Of a stretch of 64,000 bases of DNA, positions 55,501-64,000 are shown one piece after another. The notes beneath the pieces were generated by a model that worked only from the letters and a program-made list of their open reading frames with translations, was not told where the DNA came from and made no database searches. The position numbers and the translations under genes are program-made. Position 1 is the stretch's first letter. Every line of letters starts with the position of its first letter. Source of the DNA: Tribonema minus (lineage: Eukaryota; Sar; Xanthophyceae; Tribonematales; Tribonemataceae). The DNA is taken from NCBI GenBank assembly GCA_017506865.1, contig JAFCMP010000063.1:2501-66500 (forward strand), in the 5' to 3' direction.

Positions 55501-57370
55501 TTGTACTGAGGGGAACCAGACATGCGCACACTCACTTATATCACTTGCCGGACTATAGTGAGTTTAACTTGTGTCCTTTGATCTTGCAGAGAGATGGACC
55601 ATAACCAAGCATTGGCGTATCACACACCACAGTGCGGTGAATGTTCTGGTATGTTGGGCTCATTTGATGCAGCAAGGATTTACGCAAGGGCCTGTTGCAA
55701 CAGCGACTCTGTTTTTACTACTGCTGATAAGTGCTGACCCCTCATGAAAGCCCAGATCGTATTCATTGTTGTCGCTTCTGCTTACCCAGAGCGCACACAC
55801 AGCAGCAACAATGTTACAGGCGTGTCAGGGATTGGCGATCTCGAAAACGGCCAATGAACGTCTACCAGTTTACGCCGAATGTTTGCCTCCATGCAGGTTG
55901 ACACAGATACGTGACGAATCACTGACATTGAAGATGCAGGGCACGGAGTCTTATGGCTACTGTGGATATGATGGCACTGTTTGACTTGTGGCCAATAACT
56001 GCAAATGCGGCGACCACGGTCATTGGTGGGAGGCACTTGTGGCTAACCACTCTCTGTCACCTAGAGGTCGACGATGTTGTGTTTTGATTCGTTTTCATAA
56101 GAGCAGTCTGGTGGCTGAACACGGATCTGGTCGATATAAGAGCGATTTGTTGCTGCTCGGGGCTGATCGCTTTTAAATTGTGTCCACGTACCACCAGCCG
56201 CTTCACGATTGCTGCATAACGGCAAAGATGTGTGCCAAAGTCACGAGAAGCAACTTTGCTACAACAACATGATGCGCTCAGCACCGCAACCGCAGCTGCT
56301 GTGCGGTTGCTACGGCTTATTTTTTTTCTCATAGTACTGCAACCCTACTCAAGTACTTCAAACCATGCCGCTAGGGGTGGGGCTAGCCTAGGGTTTGCCC
56401 TTACCCTAGTTCCAAGGACGGTACAAGAGCAGTCACAGTATAAGAGCGAGGCTGGCTGGACGGACCCGCTCTATCAGAGCCGCTTCGTAGCCGTCGCTGT
56501 ACATGTATGGTCAACACATACTTGGGGTTAGTTTCATGACCGTTCTGCACAGCAGAAAGCCAATGCACTTTAGTTGAGGCCTACAGGAGTCATCCCCCAC
56601 GAGGGTGCATCGTTGCTGCCTGTGCGAAGACGCAAGTGACCAGCTACATACAGAGCTTCAAGCACCACGAGATCACTATATTGTTGCTTGATTAGGCTAG
56701 TAGTTTTCTGACCGCATATACACTAATGCAATGTAATGCGGTGCAATGCTCTGCTGCCAGAAAAGGAGCATATCGCCAGTCAACTTCACAAATAGGTAAA
56801 CGGCGGTTGTGCTGTCATAGTGCGCCATCTCTACTCTACTTGCCAAGAAGTACATCGTGCCACTAGCCATCACTGGCACGAACAATAACCCCAAAGTGTC
56901 AGAGCGCCATATTTCCAAAAAACATGCCGAGAACGTTTGCAGTTGCAAGCACAATGTTGAAACACTTGCCTGGTGGGTTTCCTGGTAGGCTTTTTGGTTT
57001 TCCTCTTGGAGGGACGCTTGGTAGGCTTGCGCGTGCGTTTCTTTTTCTTGTCTGACACCGCCAGAAAACGATTTGGCTGCTCCAGCTCCAATGACTCCGT
57101 CCTTCCCGGCAGCGCACCAGCGGGACGATCCAATGCAGGCACATCACTCGGCTGCACTGTGGTCTGCTTCGCGCCGCCACCGCGTGCCATTAAAGCCGTG
57201 CCAGTCAGCGCCAGCAGCACCAAAGCAGGCACCGCAAACTTGAGCAGCCGAGCACGCAAGCTTGTCCAGACAGCTGGACTACAGCGGCTGGCACCGGCTT
57301 CGTCCTGCGCGGTAGTTCTATGAAGACTGGCCTCGTTGGCCTCGACATCAGTGCGACTCGCATCACTCAT
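46518..57370 (-). CDS. GH26 family glycoside hydrolase (beta-mannanase-like), membrane-anchored with Lys-Pro-Thr stalk, 10 exons
   Basis: Predicted endo-acting hydrolase of beta-1,4-mannan or a related glycan. Exons on the minus strand: 57370-56970, 54908-54717, 53825-53679, 52753-52660, 51766-51587, 50635-50516, 49149-49055, 48052-47950, 47517-47405, 46620-46518. Phases close exactly: 515 aa. Residues 42-62 form one hydrophobic segment after a polar N-terminus, as in a type II signal anchor. Residues 110-215 are Lys-Pro-Thr repeats, an extended, probably O-glycosylated stalk. The catalytic domain has FDVWMDFF, YVMVMEFFTG, IWIRPLHEMNG (acid/base E335), NWYSWGVF, YPGPEYVDMVVCSGYN and PLGLGETGSS (nucleophile E450). 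Introns 1 and probably 2 use GC donors. The start at 57370 is chosen for the anchor; the frame stays open to 57658. Role: wall or scale remodelling, or feeding, at the cell surface (inference). Confidence 0.9.
49134..49430. repeat. 150-bp in-frame tandem duplication over the GH26 exon 7 acceptor
   Basis: The true exon 7 acceptor (exon start 49149) has a copy at 49299. Each is followed on the minus strand by CT(G/A)GC(T/G)TACAACTGCAACACC (LAYNCNT). The period is 150 bp, exactly 50 codons, and the whole second unit is free of stops in the exon frame. Confidence 0.85.
51306..51580. repeat. 17-bp minisatellite, about 16 copies, in GH26 intron 5
   Basis: The consensus is (C/G)ATCAGCATATTGACTT, tandem and imperfect. 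On the transcript strand it begins about 7 bases after the donor of the exon encoding the acid/base motif (exon end 51587). Confidence 0.9.
54110..54300. repeat. Degenerate CCCTA(A/G)C-TGACT repeats in GH26 intron 2
   Basis: Imperfect units of AACCCTA(A/G)CTGACT mix with a perfect (ACTG)n run at about 54150-54180. Telomere-like and tetranucleotide motifs are interleaved. Confidence 0.7.
54914..55215. repeat. Four-copy tandem array (about 70-78 bp) abutting the GH26 exon 2 acceptor
   Basis: Each unit starts GCATTTG(G/A)(G/C)(C/T)AACA(A/G)GTACATG and includes TGTACACATAGCGC(A/G)TGTGAA. The first copy begins 4 bases from the splice acceptor at 54909. Two copies carry TTAGGGTTAGTATG. Confidence 0.85.
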
Positions 57371-58450
57371 AGCGACAGTCTCCACTTCGCTGCTTTCGCC
57401 CTCCTGCTGCTCCTTCTGTGCTGCTGGCTCGATACAGACCAACAGCAGGACCAAAAGCGTTGCTGCTACGTCCTCAGCTGCAGTGTGTGCCGAGCTGCAC
57501 AATTCAGCGATTGTTTGCAAAACTTGTCTGCAGAGGCAAGAGACTACTCTGGCTGTGTCTTGCAAAGGCGTCACTGCCCACCTGGTATGCAACCGCAACA
57601 CCACGCCCTGACGCACTCTGCTGTGTCTGCGCACACCGCGCAGCGACGCAAACGACAAACGACGCAGGGGGGATTTTTAGCCGGCGCATTTCTCGCTATA
57701 ATGCGAACCGTTTTTCAGGGGTCCTGTAACTGCTACTGAATCATGATGGCAAGCTGTGCTCTGAGTTTGTTGGCGACAGCACGAAGAAGTTGAGTGACAT
57801 CATGTTGCAATGGTATGTCTCCAAGACAATGTGTCATATATGGCACATTATGTGGACAGTATGAGCAGAGCGGTCATGGTGATGAGTGCACCCTGCTAGG
57901 CAACGGTGTGTCCTGAAAACCACATGACAGTAGCAAAAGCGGGGCACATACGCTCCACCATTGCTGATGAGGTAAATACTCATGCAGTTTTCCAGTTAAT
58001 AATGCTCTTTGTCAACCATGTTGTTGAAGTGGTGAAAGCAGCGGCTGAACGGCAGTGTTGCATGAACATATGCAGCACCTGCTTGGATCAACATGTCAGC
58101 TGCGCGTTGTCGCAAGTCCGCATCCAGACGACAACTAAGCGAATTGATGTGATACCTAACAACATTCAAAGAGCACGTAATTGCAGAACACAAAACGCTG
58201 TCAGCGAACAGTCGCACCTGAGAGAACTGAGAATGCATTGATCAAATGTTTGTAAACGGAGGCGGCTGAGTCAAAGTTTTGGAATGCAGCAGCCCTAGGG
58301 AGTGTGGGCACATGACATCACGCTCAGCGAAAGATATCATAAATGCAGCCCAAAACACTCAGCTGCGCCCAGTCTTAGATAAGTTGATGAAGTCGCTATA
58401 GCATACACGTGTACCTTCAAAGTTTGCGCCTAGTGGCGACACAACGCTGA
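57371..58450. other. Spacer upstream of the GH26 start
   Basis: The GH26 frame remains open to 57658 (an alternative longer N-terminus). Beyond that no gene is supported. The GH26 promoter should lie here. Confidence 0.4.
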
Positions 58451-58932
58451 TCACTCATACACGAGGCGGATCTCTACCATACTTTGTGTCATACGCCCTG
58501 AGCCTGACACCTGATAGATCATCGCAAGCTGCTGCTGTGTGATGCCAACTGCTCGCAGGGAAGAGGTCCAGTCGTGGCGATGGATGCGGACTGTAATGTC
58601 CTCTAATTGATCAATTGTGAGGTGATCCCACGCCAACACCCCTGGGCTGACAGGCGTCACTCCAGACGCTGCAATGAGCCAGTCTTTGAACCTAGACACC
58701 GACGCGCTTGCAGTGGAACCAGCGGCTATTGGTGCGTTTGGCAGCTGCAGGGCGGCATGCACGATTGCAGGTTTGCCCAGCATTATAAAGAGTCCAGGAT
58801 CATGTTCGCTGTGCACCTGCTGTGAGATGAGATTCAGCAGGTACACAGAATCTGCTGTGAGCGCGGCTCGGACGTTCCCGGGACAGCTGATGGAGGGCCG
58901 CAGTATTGCGAGGCCGAACCATCTGAAAACAC
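58451..58932 (-). CDS. C-terminal exon of an unrecognised gene
   Basis: A minus-strand exon follows a TTGCAG acceptor (exon start 58932), enters with two bases, and runs 160 codons to the stop at 58451-58453. It reads FGLAILRPSISC, later ALQLPNAPIAAGSTASASV, then WDHLTIDQLEDITVRIH and a charged end. Residue use is protein-like and the frame is open beyond the first ATG, so an upstream exon is needed. A possible first exon is 60342-60277; middle exons were not resolved. No family is recognised. Confidence 0.45.
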
Positions 58933-59167
58933 CTGCAATTTGAAAGAGAGAGGGAAAGGGAACAACCGCCAGTTGCGCCGCCAGTCAGCAATATACAAGA
59001 ATATGTACAGAGACGCTCAGTGATGATCAGACTGTCCAAGTAGATTCTGAAGCAGCCCATACCGTATGTGACAGATTGGTATCTGCTTGCTGTGGGTCGG
59101 CAAGGGTGTATGATGTACGTATGATGCCGAGTTTCAGATGTATGATGAGCAACACTTTTCCGGAGTC

Positions 59168-59187
59168 GGGGGGGGGGGGGGGGGGGG
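59168..59187. repeat. Poly-G run of 20
   Basis: A homopolymer run in the probable intron upstream of the unrecognised minus-strand exon. Confidence 0.85.
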
Positions 59188-59988
59188 CTGTAAAGCATGT
59201 CCGACATGTGGTGCCTCTGAGACACCTGCAATGTTCAAGAGCGTTTTGTCAGCTCTGTCTTGCAAGTTTATATGCGATGTGCAATGCGTATCTGCTGAGT
59301 GACTGCTTAATATCTTAAATTTGTCTTGACATCGATGACGCCATCTGGCAGTGCACTCTGTTTGCAGGTGTGAATGGCCAAAGGTTGCTGCATCAATCCA
59401 TTTCAAGTTGTCACATAGGTGACAGTGACTGCACAGTGTACTGCTGTGATGTGTTCTACAGGAGGTCTTGACTTGCAAGATACACACTGTGGTCATATAG
59501 GGTGACAATGCGCGCGCTTGCCCTCTAAGGCAGTACACTGTTCGTGCATTTCTTTGGTTCGCGCCTCATCATCTGTGATGCTGCACATGGTGTTGTCGGC
59601 TTGAGCATGGCGTATATGGCAGAGTGGGAAAAGGTTGAGACAACCATAAACGTAAATTGCTTCGCGGGCTGTGCGGTGCGGGCACAATGGAAAGAGTAAG
59701 ATGCGTGCAATAATGACGCAAGCACACACCCCATATATTGAAGTATGTAGGCACAGACTCTACGCAGCGAGAGGAGCCATTGGCAAGCCGGCCGCAAGCA
59801 GGAATGTTTATCATCCTGAAGCTGTTTTTAAGTGTTAACAAAGCCGAGAAGCAGCAGCATTATACTCTAGTTGCTGCCCACTGCACTACGTATACGAGTA
59901 TACGGGCAATGTTTATTGCTGCCTTACAAGTTAGGCCATCATTAGCCTCACTGGCTAGCATGCGTAACTTTGGAGCGTAGGTCACAAC

Positions 59989-60072
59989 TGCTGACACTTC
60001 GCTCTCTGCCATTACGCTTAGCCATTGCTGACACTTCGCTCTCTGCCATTACGCTTAGCCATTACGCTTAGC
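59989..60072. repeat. 37-bp tandem duplication
   Basis: TGCTGACACTTCGCTCTCTG plus CCATTACGCTTAGCCAT occurs twice (59989-60025, 60026-60062), followed by a partial third unit (TACGCTTAGC). The copies are identical, so the duplication is recent. Confidence 0.9.
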
Positions 60073-60276
60073 TGCCGCTGCAACGACTACATAAAGAAGA
60101 AGGCGTTCATCACGGGCGTTCCCCCGCCCCACGTCGGCTATGCTGTTTTACTGACGCCAGGCGCCACAACGTGTGTGCCGAGAGGCAGAATCGCGAAGTA
60201 GCACACCTGCCGAGATATTCTTTGAGAGGTTTCATCATGACCGTAAACTTTAGTGAGCCTTCCTTGTAAACATTAC

Positions 60277-60342
60277 GACCGCCTTGTCCAGCAGCAGCTC
60301 ATACAAGCTCCATTGTCGCTCTTGCTCCAGTTCCTCATCCAT
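60277..60342 (-). CDS. Possible first exon of the unrecognised minus-strand gene
   Basis: The frame from an ATG at 60342 reads MDEELEQERQWSLYELLLDK then AV, up to a GTC|GTAATG donor at 60276. It is strongly protein-like, amphipathic and acidic. It lies divergently, 182 bp from the F-box-like gene. The link to the exon at 58451-58932 is unproven. Confidence 0.35.
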
Positions 60343-60524
60343 CCTGCCCCACTCCACCCTTGGCAACTAGCACAGCAGCAGCAGCCCCCGTGTTTGAGAA
60401 TAAAATCAAAAACGTGAACACGTGGGTTCGAGAACTGGCAGTTTGGTTTCTGAAAAAAAGTGTGTGATCACACACACACACAGCACTGCCTAAAGCGAAC
60501 AGTTTCACGCAGCTCTCGTGAACA
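60343..60524. promoter_or_regulatory. Divergent intergenic region
   Basis: It separates the possible minus-strand first exon from the plus-strand F-box-like start. It contains a short CAG repeat (60370-60382) and a CA-repeat (60470-60481). Promoter function is inferred from position only. Confidence 0.3.
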
Positions 60525-61352
60525 ATGGCAGCTTATTCAAGGCGTCCGACGACCGCAGCTCAGGCCAAAGAAGACGCCCAGTGGGCCGAGATGATGCGCT
60601 TGCAGAAGAGCATCCATTATATGGTCAGGGACGATCCCGACAACACCCTCAGCGCATGGCAAAGGAGAGAGGGGCACAGGGGAGCCGTGCAGCTGCCAGT
60701 TCCCAGCGATGACTGTCTGCTCACCACTGCTGTTTTGCAGAGGGTCTTTGAGTTCATCGGAAGGTACGCGTGCGAGCCTTGCCCAACTGCCAGAATGAGC
60801 TTGAATACGACTGACGCTCGCCAGGACACCAAGAATGTATGCTGCATTGATGTATACCAACGCGAAGTATAGCTGGTATCCAGGCAATCACGAGGCCATG
60901 CTTCATGACCTCGTGGGACCTGCTCGATCGGACGGCGGCCAAAGTCTGAATTCCCGCTGCATAGGCTCTTGCAGCCGCGGCTGAGTGCATTAAGCGCACT
61001 ACTCTTGTGCGCTCATTTGATACTGTGCTGCCTGATATAGAGCCTTGTGCCCTTATGACGTCTGGTCGCTGCGTTGTGTCAGAAGGGCTCAAATTGCTGC
61101 AGGCACGGTACTGTTGTGTGACTGTGCATGCAAGTGCCTCTGTTCTGGCAGGCCGTGTATGCAGCAGCAGCAGCAGCCCCGGGTTGCGAAGGAGCTCACA
61201 ATATATGGTTCGGCGGCATTCCTCTGCTGTGTGTCACTTGTTGGTCCGCGGACACAATTCCTGCCTCTCGCATGAACTCTGATTCCCTTTGATGTACCAT
61301 ACAATATTGTTTGACCAGACTCCAAGCGCCGAACCCACTGCTAACCTCTGCT

Positions 61353-61377
61353 CCCCCCCCCTTCCCCCCCCCCCCCC
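61353..61377. repeat. Poly-C tract in the F-box-like gene intron 1
   Basis: Nine C, TT and fourteen C lie 14 bases before the acceptor at 61391 and probably serve as its pyrimidine tract. Confidence 0.7.
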
Positions 61378-62778
61378 GCCCATGCTTGCAGGGGAGACTG
61401 GCTGTACACGGCGGGAGTCTGCCGCAAATGGAGCATTGTGTAGCGCGACGCGAGTGTTATTGTCAACTCTATGGAGTATGGCCTGGGGATAGAGGAGTTT
61501 ATGGCCCTGGGGCCGCTGCCGCATGAGACCGGGTGAGCTATAGGCCCTCAGTGACAACAGTGATATTTACGCACGTCAACGCTGAATAATCTATTCGGTC
61601 AAGAGCAGAAAATGAGTTCTTTGGATTGGGGTTGCAGTTCACAAAGCTGATGGGTGAGGATTGGGCATACTGTTGTTGTTGCTGTTGACACCACGCAATC
61701 AATACACAGAACTGCACAGAAGGTGCGGTTTACCCATCAGACAGGTCGATGTGCCGTGCTATTCATTGAAACACCGCAGAAAGCCCACGCACTGCTATGC
61801 GATGTGCCATACATGCAGCCACTGCAACACTTCAGACGGCATCCCATGAGCAAGTCATGACCATTCGCTGCGGCGCTATGCACAGCTGGCAACTCTCAGC
61901 AGTGTTCAAGAACCTACCGCATGACGTTGGACACAGACACAAGCCATACTTATATGTCCTTTGCGCTGCATTTTAAAAGAGGTCTGACAGCCTCATCCGT
62001 GTAACGGTCACGCTTCAACATTGCAAGTTCAACATTATCCTTCAACTTCTTACTGTAGCCAGTCACAACTTACATAATCACTGCAAAACATTGACCCATT
62101 GTTGCAAATGTAGGCTTCATGGCATTTGTATGAGTAAGATGTTTCCCCACACAAGGCACCAAATGCACATTCAAAGTTGGAATGCTCTCTGCATGAATGG
62201 CCTTCAGGATTGAGTGCAGCAATTGTTGTTTGGGAAGGTGTCTGATACTGTACTCCACCTTGCAAGCAGCTCTGGCCCGTTAAGTAGTAGTTCTAACGAA
62301 ATGAGTCAATAATTTGCACGCTGGCAAGTGCGCATCGGCTGTGCCATGTGCGCAAAGTGTATGTGTGTGTGTGTCAGAACCTAGAGAAATTACGGCGCGC
62401 ATTGCTGAGGCCTGACAACCGCAGCAGTTAACTCTTTGACTCTTCTCCACCATCACAGATTCAGTCTGCATTGCCGCTCACAGCAATGCCGGAATTCGCA
62501 CTGGGTGCAGTGCGTACAGCACTGTGTCTGATGGTCAAGGCGGTCGGTGCATAGTGTACTTGAGGGTTTGGGAGTGATCGCCCGTGTTGCTTTTAAACGA
62601 TGATGCAGTCCACCACTCCGCTCCTCCTATCACTCCGCTCCTCCAATCACAACCATGACATTAGATCGCACGCCCGAACCACGTGCGCATCAACGTTCGC
62701 ATATGTTACATACATACACCAACAAATAACATCAGGACGTTGCGCGCTTCTGGCGCAGCGTCAACCTCAATACAACAA

Positions 62779-62983
62779 TACTTCAACTCTCACACACGCT
62801 CACGAAACACCTGCTCTGGTTCTCATTCTCGCAGCTACACGCATGCGCTGGCGAGTGCCTCTCGGCTGCGCCACGCGGTCAACTTCAACATGGCACTACT
62901 TAAACTCTCACAAACACCTGCTCTGCTTCTCATCCGCAGCTACACGCATGCGCTGGCGAGTGCGTCTCGGCTGCGCCACGCGG
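62779..62983. repeat. Tandem duplication over the F-box-like exon 3 acceptor
   Basis: Copy 1 is 62779-62878 and copy 2 is 62897-62983. Both end in a CGCAG acceptor plus CTACACGCATGCGCTGGCGA and the next 24 bases of exon 3. The two possible exon starts, 62835 and 62940, are 105 bp (35 codons) apart and the sequence between them is open in the exon frame. Confidence 0.85.
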
Positions 62984-63183
62984 GATTCGACGCGCGCAGG
63001 ATGCGCACCAAAACGTTCCAGGAACTCGCTGCGGCGTGCGCCGGCGCCGAAACGCGCGCCGCGCTTGCGGAGCTGACCCAGGTCAAGAGGAAGAGGAGCG
63101 CTAACCCTAAGCCTAGGGCTAGCACCAAGGCCCAGAAGGCAGGCAGCCCGAACCCTAGTGCGGGGCAGGGGGCGGTGGCGTCT

Positions 63184-63328
63184 GGGGCAGCCAAGGAGAA
63201 TGCGCCGAGTGGCACCGGTCAGTAAAGGGGGGCGGAGGGAGGGGCTTGGCATGGTGGATTGGCAGGGGATTGGGGCAGATTGGGGCAGCCCAGGAGAATG
63301 CGCCGAATGGCACTGCTCAGTATGGGGG
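63184..63328. repeat. 98-bp-spaced duplication of the F-box-like gene 3' end
   Basis: Copy 1 (63184-63230) contains the stop codon of the gene. Copy 2 (63282-63328) repeats GGGGCAGCC(A/C)AGGAGAATGC and the next 20 bases with the stop changed from TAA to TAT. G-rich sequence fills the gap and follows copy 2 (18 G at 63333-63350). Confidence 0.8.
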
Positions 63329-63350
63329 CGGCGGGGGGGGGGGGGGGGGG

Positions 63351-64000
63351 AGGGCAGGGGATTGGGGCTGGACGCAAGCTGCCAGAATGACGGGGCTAGG
63401 AATGAAAGCCCTAGGTAGTGGTGGAGCATTGCGGGTTGCTCGCTGCAAGATGAGCAGTGCTACTGGAGAAACATGACTTAAATGTGGTTTGGGGGTGTAG
63501 CTGTGCCCTTGGCCAGAAGAAGGGGGGAGGAGAAATGGAATGCGGTAGGCGCATGGGGAGCTGAAGGATCTAGCCCCCTGGGGTAGGAAACAGTGGCAAA
63601 CCGCCAAAAAGTGGGGTCTTGCTTTTTCGATTTTAGCAGCGGGGGGGGGAAGTAGACGTAGTGCAAGGGGTGTAGCTGCCCAGCGCAGCCGCTGGGCAAG
63701 GGTGTCGCTGCATTGCTAAATCATTAAGTAGGCCGCCCTGTTGCAGAGGCATAGCGGATGCTCCGACAGAGCAGTGCCTGCTGCAGTACAGTAGTTCAAG
63801 TTCATGAGTACAGGCTGAGCAAGGCTGTACTGAGGCTACTTCGCTCATCTTTTTTTAGCACTTTGCTCTGAGCATCTCAGGGTGTAGTGTGACTGTGCAA
63901 CAAGTATCAGTACGCTGAGGTTCTCAGGATTGGCAGTGCACACCTAGGCATCGCAACGGGAAGGATTCGTGGTAGACTATAGGTCCAGGTTTGGCAGCAG
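63351..64000. other. Stretch after the F-box-like gene
   Basis: G-rich at first, then ordinary. No gene, RNA or repeat of note is supported up to the window end. Confidence 0.45.

Larger units (their letters stand above)
60525..63225 (+). pseudogene. F-box-like protein gene with one in-frame stop, 3 exons
   Basis: Exons 60525-60763, 61392-61532 and 62940-63225 join in consistent phases (2 and 2) to 222 codons. Exon 1 begins MAAYSRRPTTAAQAKEDAQW and ends VLQRVFEFIGR. Exon 2 continues GDWLYTAGVCRKWSIV. The combination V-F-E-F-I-G-x-G-x-W-L-Y-x-A-G-V-x-R-x-W matches an F-box-like fold common in stramenopile and other algal or oomycete repeat proteins. Exon 3 continues YTHALASASRLRHA, also typical of that family, then a basic tail (KRKRSANPKPRAST) to TAA. 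A TAG at 61441-61443 lies in frame inside exon 2. The sequence beyond it stays open to the donor, so this is a recent pseudogene, a sequencing error, or a truncated 96-aa product. The usual downstream repeats are absent. Confidence 0.5.

Noticed and set aside
57371..57660. Longer N-terminus for the GH26 protein starting at 57658
   Set aside because: It would add about 96 residues with a second hydrophobic stretch before the anchor. The start at 57370 gives a plain type II anchor. Not excluded, but less likely.

Overview
This window is nuclear DNA from a eukaryote, not a prokaryote. Six protein-coding genes can only be assembled by splicing across introns of about 0.1 to 2.3 kb, and the reading phases close at nearly every junction. 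GC content is moderate. Degenerate CCCTAA/TTAGGG telomere-like runs, long poly-C/poly-G runs and minisatellites are scattered through introns and spacers. One gene starts with a presequence carrying SLAFVP, which resembles the ASAFAP-type cleavage motif of complex red-lineage plastids. Together with Lys-Pro-Thr linkers, plant-like LRR proteins and an F-box-like fold also seen in stramenopile proteins, this suggests a unicellular alga with a secondary plastid (haptophyte, stramenopile or dinoflagellate). That placement is an inference.

Layout. 1-3.3 kb: no convincing gene. 3.3-9.0 kb, minus: Mip/FklB-type FKBP prolyl isomerase, 7 exons, with an apparently truncated C-terminus. 9.1-18.0 kb, plus, divergent from it: TPR domain fused to a TMEM33/Pom33-like membrane domain and ending in a CaaX box, 10 exons. 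18-22 kb: unassigned, with some coding-like segments. 22.1-28.6 kb, plus: CaMK-type kinase, 11 exons. 29.4-31.3 and 42.3-44.3 kb, plus: two paralogous acidic proteins on a segmental duplication of about 1.9 kb. 32.0-33.6 kb, plus: intronless LRR protein. 36.2-39.2 kb, minus: the NBD half of an ABCB-type transporter with signs of decay. 46.5-57.4 kb, minus: membrane-anchored GH26 beta-mannanase-like enzyme with Lys-Pro-Thr stalk, 10 exons. 58.5-60.3 kb, minus: unrecognised gene. 60.5-63.2 kb, plus: F-box-like gene with one in-frame stop.

The genes do not form a pathway. The strongest shared theme is structural. In at least five genes a tandem duplication straddles a 3' splice site, so that an acceptor and the start of its exon are repeated; in two cases the copies are spaced by whole codons and the intervening intron copy is open. 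Four firm and one probable GC-AG introns among about 39 is also unusual.

Exon boundaries were inferred by eye from splice consensus, phase and protein-family continuity. No transcript evidence or database search was available.
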